The notes beneath the pieces were generated by a model. The model worked only from the letters and a program-made list of their open reading frames with translations. It did not search any database and was not told the origin of the DNA. Below are positions 1 to 6,161 of a stretch of DNA of 37,505 bases, piece by piece (position 1 is the stretch's first letter; the number at the start of each line of letters is the position of its first letter). The position numbers and the translations under genes were made by a program. Location: contig NZ_ATHL01000110.1 in assembly GCF_000445125.1 (NCBI RefSeq), positions 1 to 37,505 of the forward strand, read 5' to 3'. The stretch is from Novosphingobium lindaniclasticum LE124 (GTDB lineage: Bacteria > Pseudomonadota > Alphaproteobacteria > Sphingomonadales > Sphingomonadaceae).

Positions 1-1
1 C

Positions 2-259
2 CCCCCGCCCCCACCCATGCCGCCGAAGAAGGGCAAGCTCTCCTACAAGGACCAGCGCGACTACGAACTCCTGCCCAAGCGGATCGAGGAACTGGAAGCC
101 GCGATCCTCCGTGACGAGGCGGCCATGGCCGACCCGGCGCTCTACACCCGCGATCCGGCGAAGTTCGCCAGCCTCACCGCCGCCATCGAGAAATCGCGCG
201 GCGAGAAGGAAGCCGCCGAGGAACGCTGGCTGGAACTGGCGGAACAAGTCGAGGGATAG
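2..259 (+). CDS. ABC-F family ATPase (Uup-like), C-terminal fragment
   Basis: The reading frame is open to the left window edge and stops at 257-259, so only the last 85 or so codons are visible. The segment is a proline-rich linker followed by a charged helical region (KLSYKDQRDYELLPKRIEEL) and an Ala/Glu/Lys-rich coiled coil. This matches the C-terminal extension of Uup-type ABC-F proteins, soluble ATPases with two nucleotide-binding domains that act on ribosomes or branched DNA. The ATPase domains are outside the window, so the assignment rests on the tail alone. The ATG at 17 is internal, not the start. Confidence 0.75.
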   Translation, partial: PPPPPMPPKKGKLSYKDQRDYELLPKRIEELEAAILRDEAAMADPALYTRDPAKFASLTAAIEKSRGEKEAAEERWLELAEQVEG

Positions 260-503
260 CAGAAGTGGCGGCAGCACGCATGCCCCGACTTTGCTGAAGC
301 CCCTTCAGTAAGCCGTCGTCGAACTCTCCGCCGCCCGCTTTCCCGCGCCGCCCCTCTCGCGCGGCCCGCCCACCTCGTCATTGCGAGAAGTGCGGCCCTG
401 CCTCCTCTCTACCCACCCCCCATGGACCTTGCACGAAGCCGCACCCGGATGGCACAAGGCTGAACTCCGAAAAACCAGATCGGTTACGCAAGGCCATCCC
501 GAA
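260..503. other. Intergenic region, no gene seen
   Basis: No convincing gene. It holds a perfect 6-bp hairpin (CTGAAG, CCC loop, CTTCAG; 294-308) just after the ABC-F gene. The hairpin lacks a T-tract, so it is only a weak terminator candidate. The rest is C-rich sequence leading to the regulator at 504. Confidence 0.5.
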
Positions 504-1076
504 ATGATCAACCGCATTCGAGACATCCGCCTTCAAAAGGGCCTGACGCTTGCAGATGTCGCTGCCCGCTGCCATCCGCCGACCACCGCCCAGACCGTCG
601 GGCGGCTGGAAACCGGCATGCGCAACCTCTCGCTCGCCTGGATGAGCCGGATCGCCAAAGCACTGGAGGTCGAGCCCGAGCGGCTCTTGCGCAGCGAGAC
701 GAAAGAACCGGCAATGATCGTGGCCATCCTCTCGGAAAACGGCGCCGAGAGTCCCCGCGCCCGGCGCGAGGCGATGCTGCCCAGCGACCTCTCCGCCGAA
801 ACCGCCTGGATGGTCATGGATGTCGAACAGTCCTGCGGCGAGTATCGGGCCGGGGATCAGGTCTGGCTCCGCCCATCGCCGCCGCACGAGGCGCCCCGGC
901 TGCTCAACCGGGATATCCTGGCGCCCCTGCCCGGTGGCCGCTTCGCTTTCGGGCGGTTGATCGATGGCGATGGCGGACGGCTGATGCTGCTTCCGCCCGC
1001 CAGCGGACAGCCGGTCCGCGCGGTGGAGCATCCCGCATGGCTGGCGGTTGCCGACCTGCTCATCAGAAAGCTCTAA
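504..1076 (+). CDS. XRE-family HTH regulator with C-terminal LexA/S24-like region
   Basis: The 190-residue protein has a Cro/CI-type helix-turn-helix at residues about 3-60 (RDIRLQKGLTLADVAARC, then TVGRLETGMRNLSLAWMSRI). The C-terminal half includes a stretch around YRAGDQVWLRP that resembles the sensor/peptidase-like domain of CI/LexA-type repressors; no Ser/Lys catalytic dyad could be assigned with confidence. The ATG at 504 was chosen because the HTH begins directly after it and AAGG lies about 10 nt upstream; the frame is open further upstream but that part is not domain-like. It is 23 nt from the glycosyltransferase gene and may be co-transcribed. It is 4.6 kb from the prophage on the far side of the tRNA, so it is probably not the phage repressor. 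Confidence 0.75.
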   Translation: MINRIRDIRLQKGLTLADVAARCHPPTTAQTVGRLETGMRNLSLAWMSRIAKALEVEPERLLRSETKEPAMIVAILSENGAESPRARREAMLPSDLSAETAWMVMDVEQSCGEYRAGDQVWLRPSPPHEAPRLLNRDILAPLPGGRFAFGRLIDGDGGRLMLLPPASGQPVRAVEHPAWLAVADLLIRKL

Positions 1077-1099
1077 CCTTCTGCCGCTAGAGAGACGCC

Positions 1100-2308
1100 A
1101 TGCGCATCCTCTCCATCGCCACCCTGTTTCCCAATCCAGTGAAGCCCTCGTTCGGGATCTTCGTCGGAAACCAGATGCGGGCGATCGTCGCGCGCGGCGA
1201 TGTGGACCTCACCATGGTCAGTCCGATCGGCATCCCGCCCTGGCCGCTTTCCCACCGTTCTCCCTACGACAAGCTGGCGCGGATAGCGCATAGCAGCGAG
1301 GCTGCGGGCATCGCGGTGCACTACCCCAAGTTCACGCTGATTCCCAAGATTGGCGGAGACAGCAACCCAGGCCGGATCGCTCGCGCGGTACTGCCGCTGG
1401 TCCGGCGCCTCCATGCCGAGCGCCCGTTCGACCTTGTCGATGCGCAGTTCTTCTTTCCCGACGGTCCCGCCGCCGCCATCGTCGCGCGCGAACTCGGGCT
1501 GCCGCTCACCATCAAATCGCGCGGGGCCGACATTCATTACTGGGGCGGAAGGCCGGCCGCCTTGCAGCAGATTCAGGAGGCCGCACGGCAGGCGGCGGGC
1601 ATGCTGGCCGTCAGCAAGGCACTGCGGCGCGACATGGTCGCCCTCGGCATGCCGGAAGCGCGCATCGGCATCCATTACACCGGCCTCGACCGCGAACGCT
1701 TCCGCCCCGCCGAGCGCAAAGCCGCGCGTGCACGTGTCTCGGCCATGCCCGATCTTGGTATTCGCCCGGACGGCGCCTTGATCGTCAGCCCCGGCTCGCT
1801 GATTCCCCGCAAGGGGCAGGCATTGGCGATCGAGGCGCTGGCCCGCTTGTCCGGCGCGCATCTGGCCCTGGCCGGCGCCGGAGAGGACGAGAAGCGGCTA
1901 CGCGCCCTCGCTACCTCGCTCGGCGTGGCGGACCGTGTGCAGTTTCTTGGCTTCGTCGGTCACAACCTGCTCCCCCTTGTCCTCAGCGCCGCCGACGTGC
2001 TGGTGCTGCCTTCGGCCAGCGAGGGCCTTGCCAACGTCTGGGTCGAGGGGCTTGCCTGCGGCACCCCGATCGTCGTTCCCGACATCGGCGGCGCGCGCGA
2101 AGTCGTGAAGGACGACAGTGCCGGGCGCGTAGTTCTTCGCAGGCCTGCAGCGATCGCTGACGCCGTGCGCGCCATCCTTGCCGATCCGCCCAGCCAGGAG
2201 GCGGTCTGCGCCCATGCCGCCCGCTTTTCCTGGACCGCGAATGCCCGCAACCTCGCACGCTTCTGGAGCGACGTTCTGTCCGGAAACCCCATAGGCCCGA
2301 GAGCCTGA
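1100..2308 (+). CDS. GT4-family glycosyltransferase
   Basis: This is a 402-residue GT-B fold enzyme of normal family length. The N-terminal domain starts MRILSIATLFPNPVKPSFG, the acceptor-side pattern of GT4 enzymes. The C-terminal domain carries the sugar-nucleotide signature: SPGSLIPRKGQ (about residues 232-242), then the E-x7-E motif at E308 and E316 in SEGLANVWVEGLACG. It probably transfers a sugar from an NDP-sugar to a polysaccharide or lipid acceptor at the cytoplasmic face of the membrane; the acceptor cannot be told. The next gene, secF, converges on it, with a terminator between. Confidence 0.85.
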   Translation: MRILSIATLFPNPVKPSFGIFVGNQMRAIVARGDVDLTMVSPIGIPPWPLSHRSPYDKLARIAHSSEAAGIAVHYPKFTLIPKIGGDSNPGRIARAVLPLVRRLHAERPFDLVDAQFFFPDGPAAAIVARELGLPLTIKSRGADIHYWGGRPAALQQIQEAARQAAGMLAVSKALRRDMVALGMPEARIGIHYTGLDRERFRPAERKAARARVSAMPDLGIRPDGALIVSPGSLIPRKGQALAIEALARLSGAHLALAGAGEDEKRLRALATSLGVADRVQFLGFVGHNLLPLVLSAADVLVLPSASEGLANVWVEGLACGTPIVVPDIGGAREVVKDDSAGRVVLRRPAAIADAVRAILADPPSQEAVCAHAARFSWTANARNLARFWSDVLSGNPIGPRA

Positions 2309-2312
2309 TACG

Positions 2313-2350
2313 AAAAAGGCCGCTCCCTTACGGGAACGGCCTTTTCGTTT
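2313..2350. terminator. Bidirectional rho-independent terminator
   Basis: A strong stem pairs AAAAGGCCG-TCCC with GGGA-CGGCCTTTT around a TTAC loop, with A-tract and T-tract on the two sides. It lies between the convergent glycosyltransferase and secF genes and can serve both. Confidence 0.85.
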
Positions 2351-2366
2351 TCGCCTGACGACCGGC

Positions 2367-3353
2367 TCAGGGTTGCGCGCCGCCCTGACGGGCGAGACGC
2401 TCCTGTCGGTCGATTTCGGATTCCGTCTTCACGAACGAGTCCGACTTCACGCCCAGCCAGATCAGGATCGGCGCCGACATGAAGATCGAGCTGTAGGTAC
2501 CGATGAAGATGCCCAGCGTGATGGCGGCGGTGAAGCCGAAGATCACGTCGGGGCCGAGGAACAGCAGCGCCACGAGCATGATCAGGACCGACAGCGAGGT
2601 GGCCACGGTGCGCGACAGCGTCTCGTTGACCGAGAGGTCGAGCAGCTCGTTCATCGGCATGCGCCGGTGCTTCTTCATGTTTTCGCGGATGCGGTCGTAG
2701 ACCACGATCTTGTCGTTCAGCGAATAGCCCAGCAGCGTCAGCAAGGCCGCCACGATGTTGAGGTCGAACTCCATCTGGGTGAGCGAGAACATGCCCACCG
2801 TCAGCAGGATATCCTGCACCAGCGCAAAGAGCGCGCCGGCGGCGAACTGCCATTCGAAGCGGATCCAGATGTAGATCGAGATGAACACCATCGCCAGGCC
2901 AAGCGCGAGCATGCCGGTGTGGAACAGCTCGCCCGAGACCTTGCCCGAGACCGAATCGACACCGTCGACGCGGGCGTCGGCGAAGTCCTGGCGGACCTTG
3001 GCGGTGATCTTGCGGGCCATGCCGTCGGCCAGCTTCGGGTTGTCCTCCGCGCCTTCCGGCAGCTTCATGCGAACCGAGACTTCGTTCGGCTTGCCGAAGG
3101 TCTGGATCACCGGCTCGCCGAACCCGAGCGATTCGACGCTGTCACGCAGCTTGCCGACGGGCGCGCTGGCGCTCTGCTCGAAGGTCACGCGGATCATCTG
3201 GCCGCCGACGAAATCGACGCCCAGGTTGAGGCCATGGGTGAACAGCAGCACGATCGATGCGGCCATGGCCAGCAGGTTGCTGATGAAGAACGGCCACTGC
3301 CAGCGCAGGAAGTGGATGTTCGTGTTATCCGGAATGAGCTTTAGGAGCTTCAT
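2367..3353 (-). CDS. secF: Protein translocase subunit SecF
   Basis: The 328-residue membrane protein belongs to the SecDF export motor, which uses the proton gradient to pull proteins through SecYEG. An N-terminal transmembrane segment (about 18-40) is followed by the family signature NLGVDFVGGQMIRVTF. A periplasmic P1-like region comes next, then five hydrophobic segments including the conserved LTLLGYSLNDKIVVYDRIREN stretch. Length is typical for alphaproteobacteria. It is 12 nt downstream of secD, forming the usual yajC-secD-secF order, and ends at the terminator at 2313-2350. Confidence 0.97.
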   Translation of the reverse strand: MKLLKLIPDNTNIHFLRWQWPFFISNLLAMAASIVLLFTHGLNLGVDFVGGQMIRVTFEQSASAPVGKLRDSVESLGFGEPVIQTFGKPNEVSVRMKLPEGAEDNPKLADGMARKITAKVRQDFADARVDGVDSVSGKVSGELFHTGMLALGLAMVFISIYIWIRFEWQFAAGALFALVQDILLTVGMFSLTQMEFDLNIVAALLTLLGYSLNDKIVVYDRIRENMKKHRRMPMNELLDLSVNETLSRTVATSLSVLIMLVALLFLGPDVIFGFTAAITLGIFIGTYSSIFMSAPILIWLGVKSDSFVKTESEIDRQERLARQGGAQP

Positions 3354-3365
3354 GCGCCTGTACCT

Positions 3366-4979
3366 TTATACGTTCAGGTCGCTGGGACGGGCGCGACGCA
3401 GCCAGCCCGCAACCCACATGCGGCTCATCGTGACGGCGGTGAACACCGAAGTGACGATGCCGATCATGAGGACGACCGCGAAACCGCGAACCGGGCCCGA
3501 GCCGAAGGCGAACATCAGCACGGCGGCGATCGAGTTGGTGATGTTGGCGTCGAAGATGGCGCGGCTCGCCTCCTTGTAGCCCAGTTCAACCGACTGCACG
3601 ACCCGGCGCCCGCGATGGCGTTCCTCGCGAATGCGTTCGTTGATGAGCACGTTGGCGTCCACCGCCGCGCCGATCGTCAGCACGAAGCCGGCGATGCCCG
3701 GCAAGGTCAGCGTCGTTCCCAGCACGGCCATCACGCCCAGGATCATCAGCACGTTGATGATGAGCGCGAGGTTGGCATAGGCGCCGAAGCGGCCATAAGT
3801 GAGGAAGATGAACAGCATCAGCAGAACGGTGCCGACGCCCATGGCGACGACGCCCTTCTGGATCGAATCGGCTCCCAGATCGGGACCGACGGTGCGTTCC
3901 TCGACGACGGTGAGATCGACCGGAAGTGCACCCGAACGCAGCGCGATGGCGAGCTGGGTGGCCGACTGCACGTTGAAGCTGCCCGAGATCTGCGCGCTGC
4001 CGCCCAGGATAGGCTCGTTCATGCTGGGCGCCGAAAGCACCTTGCCGTCGAGGATGATGGCGAACCGCTTGCCGACGTTCTCGGTGGTCAGCTTGGCGAA
4101 CTTCTCGCCGCCCTGCTGGTTGAACGTGATCGAGACGACGGCAGCGTTGGTCTTGGGATCGAAGGCCTGCTTGGCATCGGTCAGTTCATCGCCCTTGATG
4201 CCGCCCAGACGCTTTACCGCCAGGGCTGGAACGCCGCCGGAAGCGGGATCGTTGGCATCGGCGTAGGGAACCAGTTCGTCGCCCGGCGGCACGATGCCCT
4301 TGGCGATGTCGCTCGGTACGGCGGTCTCGTCGACCAGCTTGAATTCGAGCTTGGCGGTCTGGCCGAGCAGGTTCTTCAACGCCTGCGGATCCTGCAGACC
4401 CGGAACCTGCACGTCGATGCGGGTGCCGCCCAGGCGGCGAATGTCCGGCTCCTTGGTGCCCAGCGCGTCGATACGCTTGCGCACCACTTCGACGGCCGTT
4501 TCCATGGCGCTGCTGATCGCAAGATCGATGCCGGCCTGGGTCGGAACCAGGATGAAGCGGGTTCCGTCGCGTACCGTGATGTCCCAGTCGCGCTGGCCGG
4601 TCAGCCCCGCGCCGGATGTGAGCGGCAGGATCGCCTCGCGCGCGGCATCGACTTGCGAGGCATTGCGCACGGTAAAGGCAAGCTGGCCGCCGGTGCTGGA
4701 AAAGTCGCCGATGGCGATCGAGGGGCTGGCCTGGCGCAGGCGGGTGCGCACGGATTCCTCCATGCCTTCCAGCCGCTGCTGGACGACCTGCTGGCGGTTC
4801 GCCTCAAGCAGGAGGCGGCTGCCGCCGGCCAGGTCGAGGCCGAGATTGATCTTGGGCTCGGGCAGGAAAGCGGGCCAGCGCGCATTGGTCAGCGAGACCA
4901 GCGACGGCACGGCGCAAAGGGCGATGACGATCGTCAGCCCCCAGTACCAGAGCTTCTTCCAGGTAGGAAATTCGAGCAT
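3366..4979 (-). CDS. secD: Protein translocase subunit SecD
   Basis: The 537-residue partner of SecF is of typical length. A first transmembrane segment (about residues 8-28) precedes the signature INLGLDLAGGSRLLLE. The large periplasmic P1 domain follows (about 50-350), then the membrane bundle with AGFVLTIGAAVDANVLINERIREE, the conserved region containing the functionally important Asp. It lies between yajC and secF in one operon. Nothing unusual is visible. Confidence 0.97.
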   Translation of the reverse strand: MLEFPTWKKLWYWGLTIVIALCAVPSLVSLTNARWPAFLPEPKINLGLDLAGGSRLLLEANRQQVVQQRLEGMEESVRTRLRQASPSIAIGDFSSTGGQLAFTVRNASQVDAAREAILPLTSGAGLTGQRDWDITVRDGTRFILVPTQAGIDLAISSAMETAVEVVRKRIDALGTKEPDIRRLGGTRIDVQVPGLQDPQALKNLLGQTAKLEFKLVDETAVPSDIAKGIVPPGDELVPYADANDPASGGVPALAVKRLGGIKGDELTDAKQAFDPKTNAAVVSITFNQQGGEKFAKLTTENVGKRFAIILDGKVLSAPSMNEPILGGSAQISGSFNVQSATQLAIALRSGALPVDLTVVEERTVGPDLGADSIQKGVVAMGVGTVLLMLFIFLTYGRFGAYANLALIINVLMILGVMAVLGTTLTLPGIAGFVLTIGAAVDANVLINERIREERHRGRRVVQSVELGYKEASRAIFDANITNSIAAVLMFAFGSGPVRGFAVVLMIGIVTSVFTAVTMSRMWVAGWLRRARPSDLNV

Positions 4980-5067
4980 AGCCTGTGGCTTCTCTCCGAA
5001 CGAGCGCCTGCTTTCAGGCGCTCGATGCTGTCGCGAATCGCCAGGGCTGCCCGGCGATGCCGAATGT

Positions 5068-5403
5068 TCAGTCGTTCGCGGGCTTCGAGCCGGCCGGCGG
5101 GATGACGTCGACGATGGTCGACTTCACGGCCTTCACCACCACGCCCTGCGCCAGCTGGATGTCGGCATAGTTGTCGTCGATCCTCACGATCTTGCCGACG
5201 AGGCCGCCACCGGTCAGCACTTCGTCGCCCTTCTTGAGCGCCGAAAGCTTGTTCTTGTGCTCCTTCTGCTGCTTCATCTGCGGACGCAGGATGAGGAACC
5301 AGAAGATCACCGCCATCGCGACGAAGGGCAGGTACTGGATCCAGGCCGGCGGGGCGCCGGCGGGAGCGGCTGCGGCGAGCTGGTTGAGAATCGAGCTTTG
5401 CAT
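5068..5403 (-). CDS. yajC: Preprotein translocase subunit YajC
   Basis: The 111-residue single-pass membrane protein associates with SecDF. It has one transmembrane segment (about 22-39, WIQYLPFVAMAVIFWFLILR), a positively charged stretch (PQMKQQKEHKNKL), then the conserved LKKGDEVLTGGGLVGKI cytoplasmic domain. The start at 5403 (MQSS) was chosen over an upstream in-frame ATG because it gives the family's usual N-terminus and length. It is the first gene of the secDF operon. Confidence 0.95.
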   Translation of the reverse strand: MQSSILNQLAAAAPAGAPPAWIQYLPFVAMAVIFWFLILRPQMKQQKEHKNKLSALKKGDEVLTGGGLVGKIVRIDDNYADIQLAQGVVVKAVKSTIVDVIPPAGSKPAND

Positions 5404-5510
5404 TGAACTGAAGGGCCTTCTCGTCGTTTCATCCCGGCAGGCGGCACATGGCATCCGATCTGCCGCACGCCTCGCCGGAAAATCCAATCGTGGACTTTGC
5501 CGGATGGGCG

Positions 5511-5539
5511 CGGTTAGCAATAAAGCGAAGCACTGGCAA
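5511..5539 (-). promoter_or_regulatory. Possible sigma70-type promoter of yajC-secD-secF
   Basis: On the minus strand TTGCCA (-35) and TAACCG (-10) are separated by 17 nt, about 100 nt before the yajC start. Both boxes are imperfect; read by eye only. Confidence 0.3.
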
Positions 5540-5668
5540 CGCGCCGCCTTCCCGAGGAAATGCCGCCATCACCCGCGCGCGCACCGCCCGCGACCTTGCC
5601 GAAGCTCTCGCCAGATAAGTATCCACCAGCGCGCTTCAACCGAAGTGAAGAAAGTCTCATCGAGACGC

Positions 5669-5697
5669 TTGCGCTCTGAAAATATGCTGCCTATAGG
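5669..5697 (+). promoter_or_regulatory. Promoter of tRNA-Pro
   Basis: TTGCGC (-35) and TATAGG (-10) are spaced by exactly 17 nt and followed by a GC-rich discriminator (GCGCGC). This matches a stringently controlled stable-RNA promoter. Transcription would begin only a few nt before the tRNA 5' end at 5710. Confidence 0.75.
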
Positions 5698-5709
5698 GCG
5701 CGCTCCGGT

Positions 5710-5786
5710 CGGGACGTAGCGCAGCCTGGTAGCGCATCACACTGGGGGTGTGGGGGTCGGAGGTTCGAATCCTCTCGTCCCGACCA
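5710..5786 (+). tRNA. tRNA-Pro (anticodon GGG)
   Basis: The 77-nt gene folds as a full cloverleaf: acceptor CGGGACG pairs with CGTCCCG, D arm GCGC/GCGC, anticodon stem 5737-5741 with 5749-5753, anticodon GGG at 5744-5746, T arm GGAGG/CCTCT with TTCGAAT loop, and an encoded CCA end (5784-5786). It is intact. The prophage begins immediately after it, so its 3' half is the likely attachment site. Confidence 0.97.
5760..5786 (+). other. Putative attL core at the 3' end of tRNA-Pro
   Basis: The host-to-phage transition lies directly after the CCA end. Phages that integrate into tRNA genes normally carry a copy of the 3' half so that the gene is restored. The matching attR copy is not in this window, so the exact core is inferred from position only. 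Confidence 0.4.
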
Positions 5787-5872
5787 ATTCATTTCAGCAA
5801 ATCTGCGAAAAAACAGCCCTTCGGGGCATCGTGCCAGGTGTCACACTCCATGGAGAGGTGCGCCTGTCACGT

Positions 5873-5902
5873 TTGGCACGATATTTCCACTAGAGAGATT
5901 AT
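5873..5902 (+). promoter_or_regulatory. Possible host-type early promoter of the prophage
   Basis: TTGGCA (5 of 6 to the -35 consensus) and GATTAT (4 of 6 to the -10) are 18 nt apart. T7-like phages use host RNA polymerase to express their own polymerase gene, so a host promoter is expected here. Its -35 box overlaps an inverted-repeat half-site. Confidence 0.4.
5885..5894 (+). repeat. TTCCACTAGA motif, copy 1
   Basis: First of five intergenic copies of the 10-mer TTCCACTAGA. It lies within the spacer of the possible host promoter and 28 nt before the first T3-like promoter copy. Function unknown. Confidence 0.6.
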
Positions 5903-5922
5903 CGTGACTGGTGTACTAGGTG

Positions 5923-5944
5923 ATTTAACACCCACCCTCGGCGG
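5923..5944 (+). promoter_or_regulatory. T3-like phage promoter, copy 1
   Basis: The element begins ATTTAACACCCACC and its predicted +1 GG is at 5940-5941. It is one of eight aligned intergenic copies. It reads toward the RNA polymerase gene. Confidence 0.6.
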
Positions 5945-5972
5945 GTGCGGAGCACTTCACGTAAGGACACCC

Positions 5973-5990
5973 ATGGATACCCTAAGGTAA
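5973..5990 (+). other. Possible 5-codon leader reading frame
   Basis: ATG-GAT-ACC-CTA-AGG-TAA encodes the pentapeptide MDTLR. A TAAGGAC ribosome-site-like sequence lies 6 nt upstream, downstream of promoter copy 1. It may be chance; if real it could tune translation of the leader transcript. Confidence 0.2.
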
Positions 5991-6024
5991 CCTGCGGATC
6001 GGCCCAACGCCGCCGCCCACAAAC

Positions 6025-6034
6025 TTCCACTAGA
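6025..6034 (+). repeat. TTCCACTAGA motif, copy 2
   Basis: Identical core to copy 1, placed 31 nt before T3-like promoter copy 2. Copies 1 and 2 of the two motifs form a duplicated module about 140 nt apart. Confidence 0.6.
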
Positions 6035-6065
6035 ACGACCATCTGGCAGTCCAGAGCGTCACCGC

Positions 6066-6087
6066 AATTAGCACCCACCCTCGGCGC
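6066..6087 (+). promoter_or_regulatory. T3-like phage promoter, copy 2
   Basis: The element begins AATTAGCACCCACC and the predicted +1 GG is at 6083-6084. It lies 74 nt before the RNA polymerase start codon, so the polymerase would drive its own gene. Confidence 0.6.
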
Positions 6088-6161
6088 GAGAGCCTTTCTC
6101 GCCGCCGCACCTCGGCGTGCGTTCAGCGCGCCCAATCCCTGACACGGAAGGCAATCCCCAC

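Larger units (their letters stand above)
5828..5906. promoter_or_regulatory. Operator-like inverted and direct repeats in the left control region
   Basis: ATCGTGCCA at 5828-5836 is perfectly inverted as TGGCACGAT at 5874-5882. A third related half-site, ATCGTGACTGG, starts at 5901 (compare ATCGTGCCAGG at 5828). A 10-bp palindrome CTCCATGGAG lies between them at 5846-5855. The right half of the inverted repeat covers a -35-like box (5873-5878). This looks like a repressor operator or a set of protein arm sites; no binding protein is known. Confidence 0.45.

Noticed and set aside
376..392. CGTCATTGCGAG, like the start of a dispersed repeat seen in some proteobacteria
   Set aside because: Only the first half is present and no second copy occurs in the window.
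504..1076. The XRE regulator as the phage repressor
   Set aside because: It is on the host side of the tRNA, next to a glycosyltransferase and the sec operon, with no link to the phage control region.
5748..5990. An 80-codon frame beginning inside the tRNA-Pro gene
   Set aside because: It crosses the tRNA and the promoter repeats and has no ribosome site; only its last five codons (5973-5990) were kept as a possible leader.
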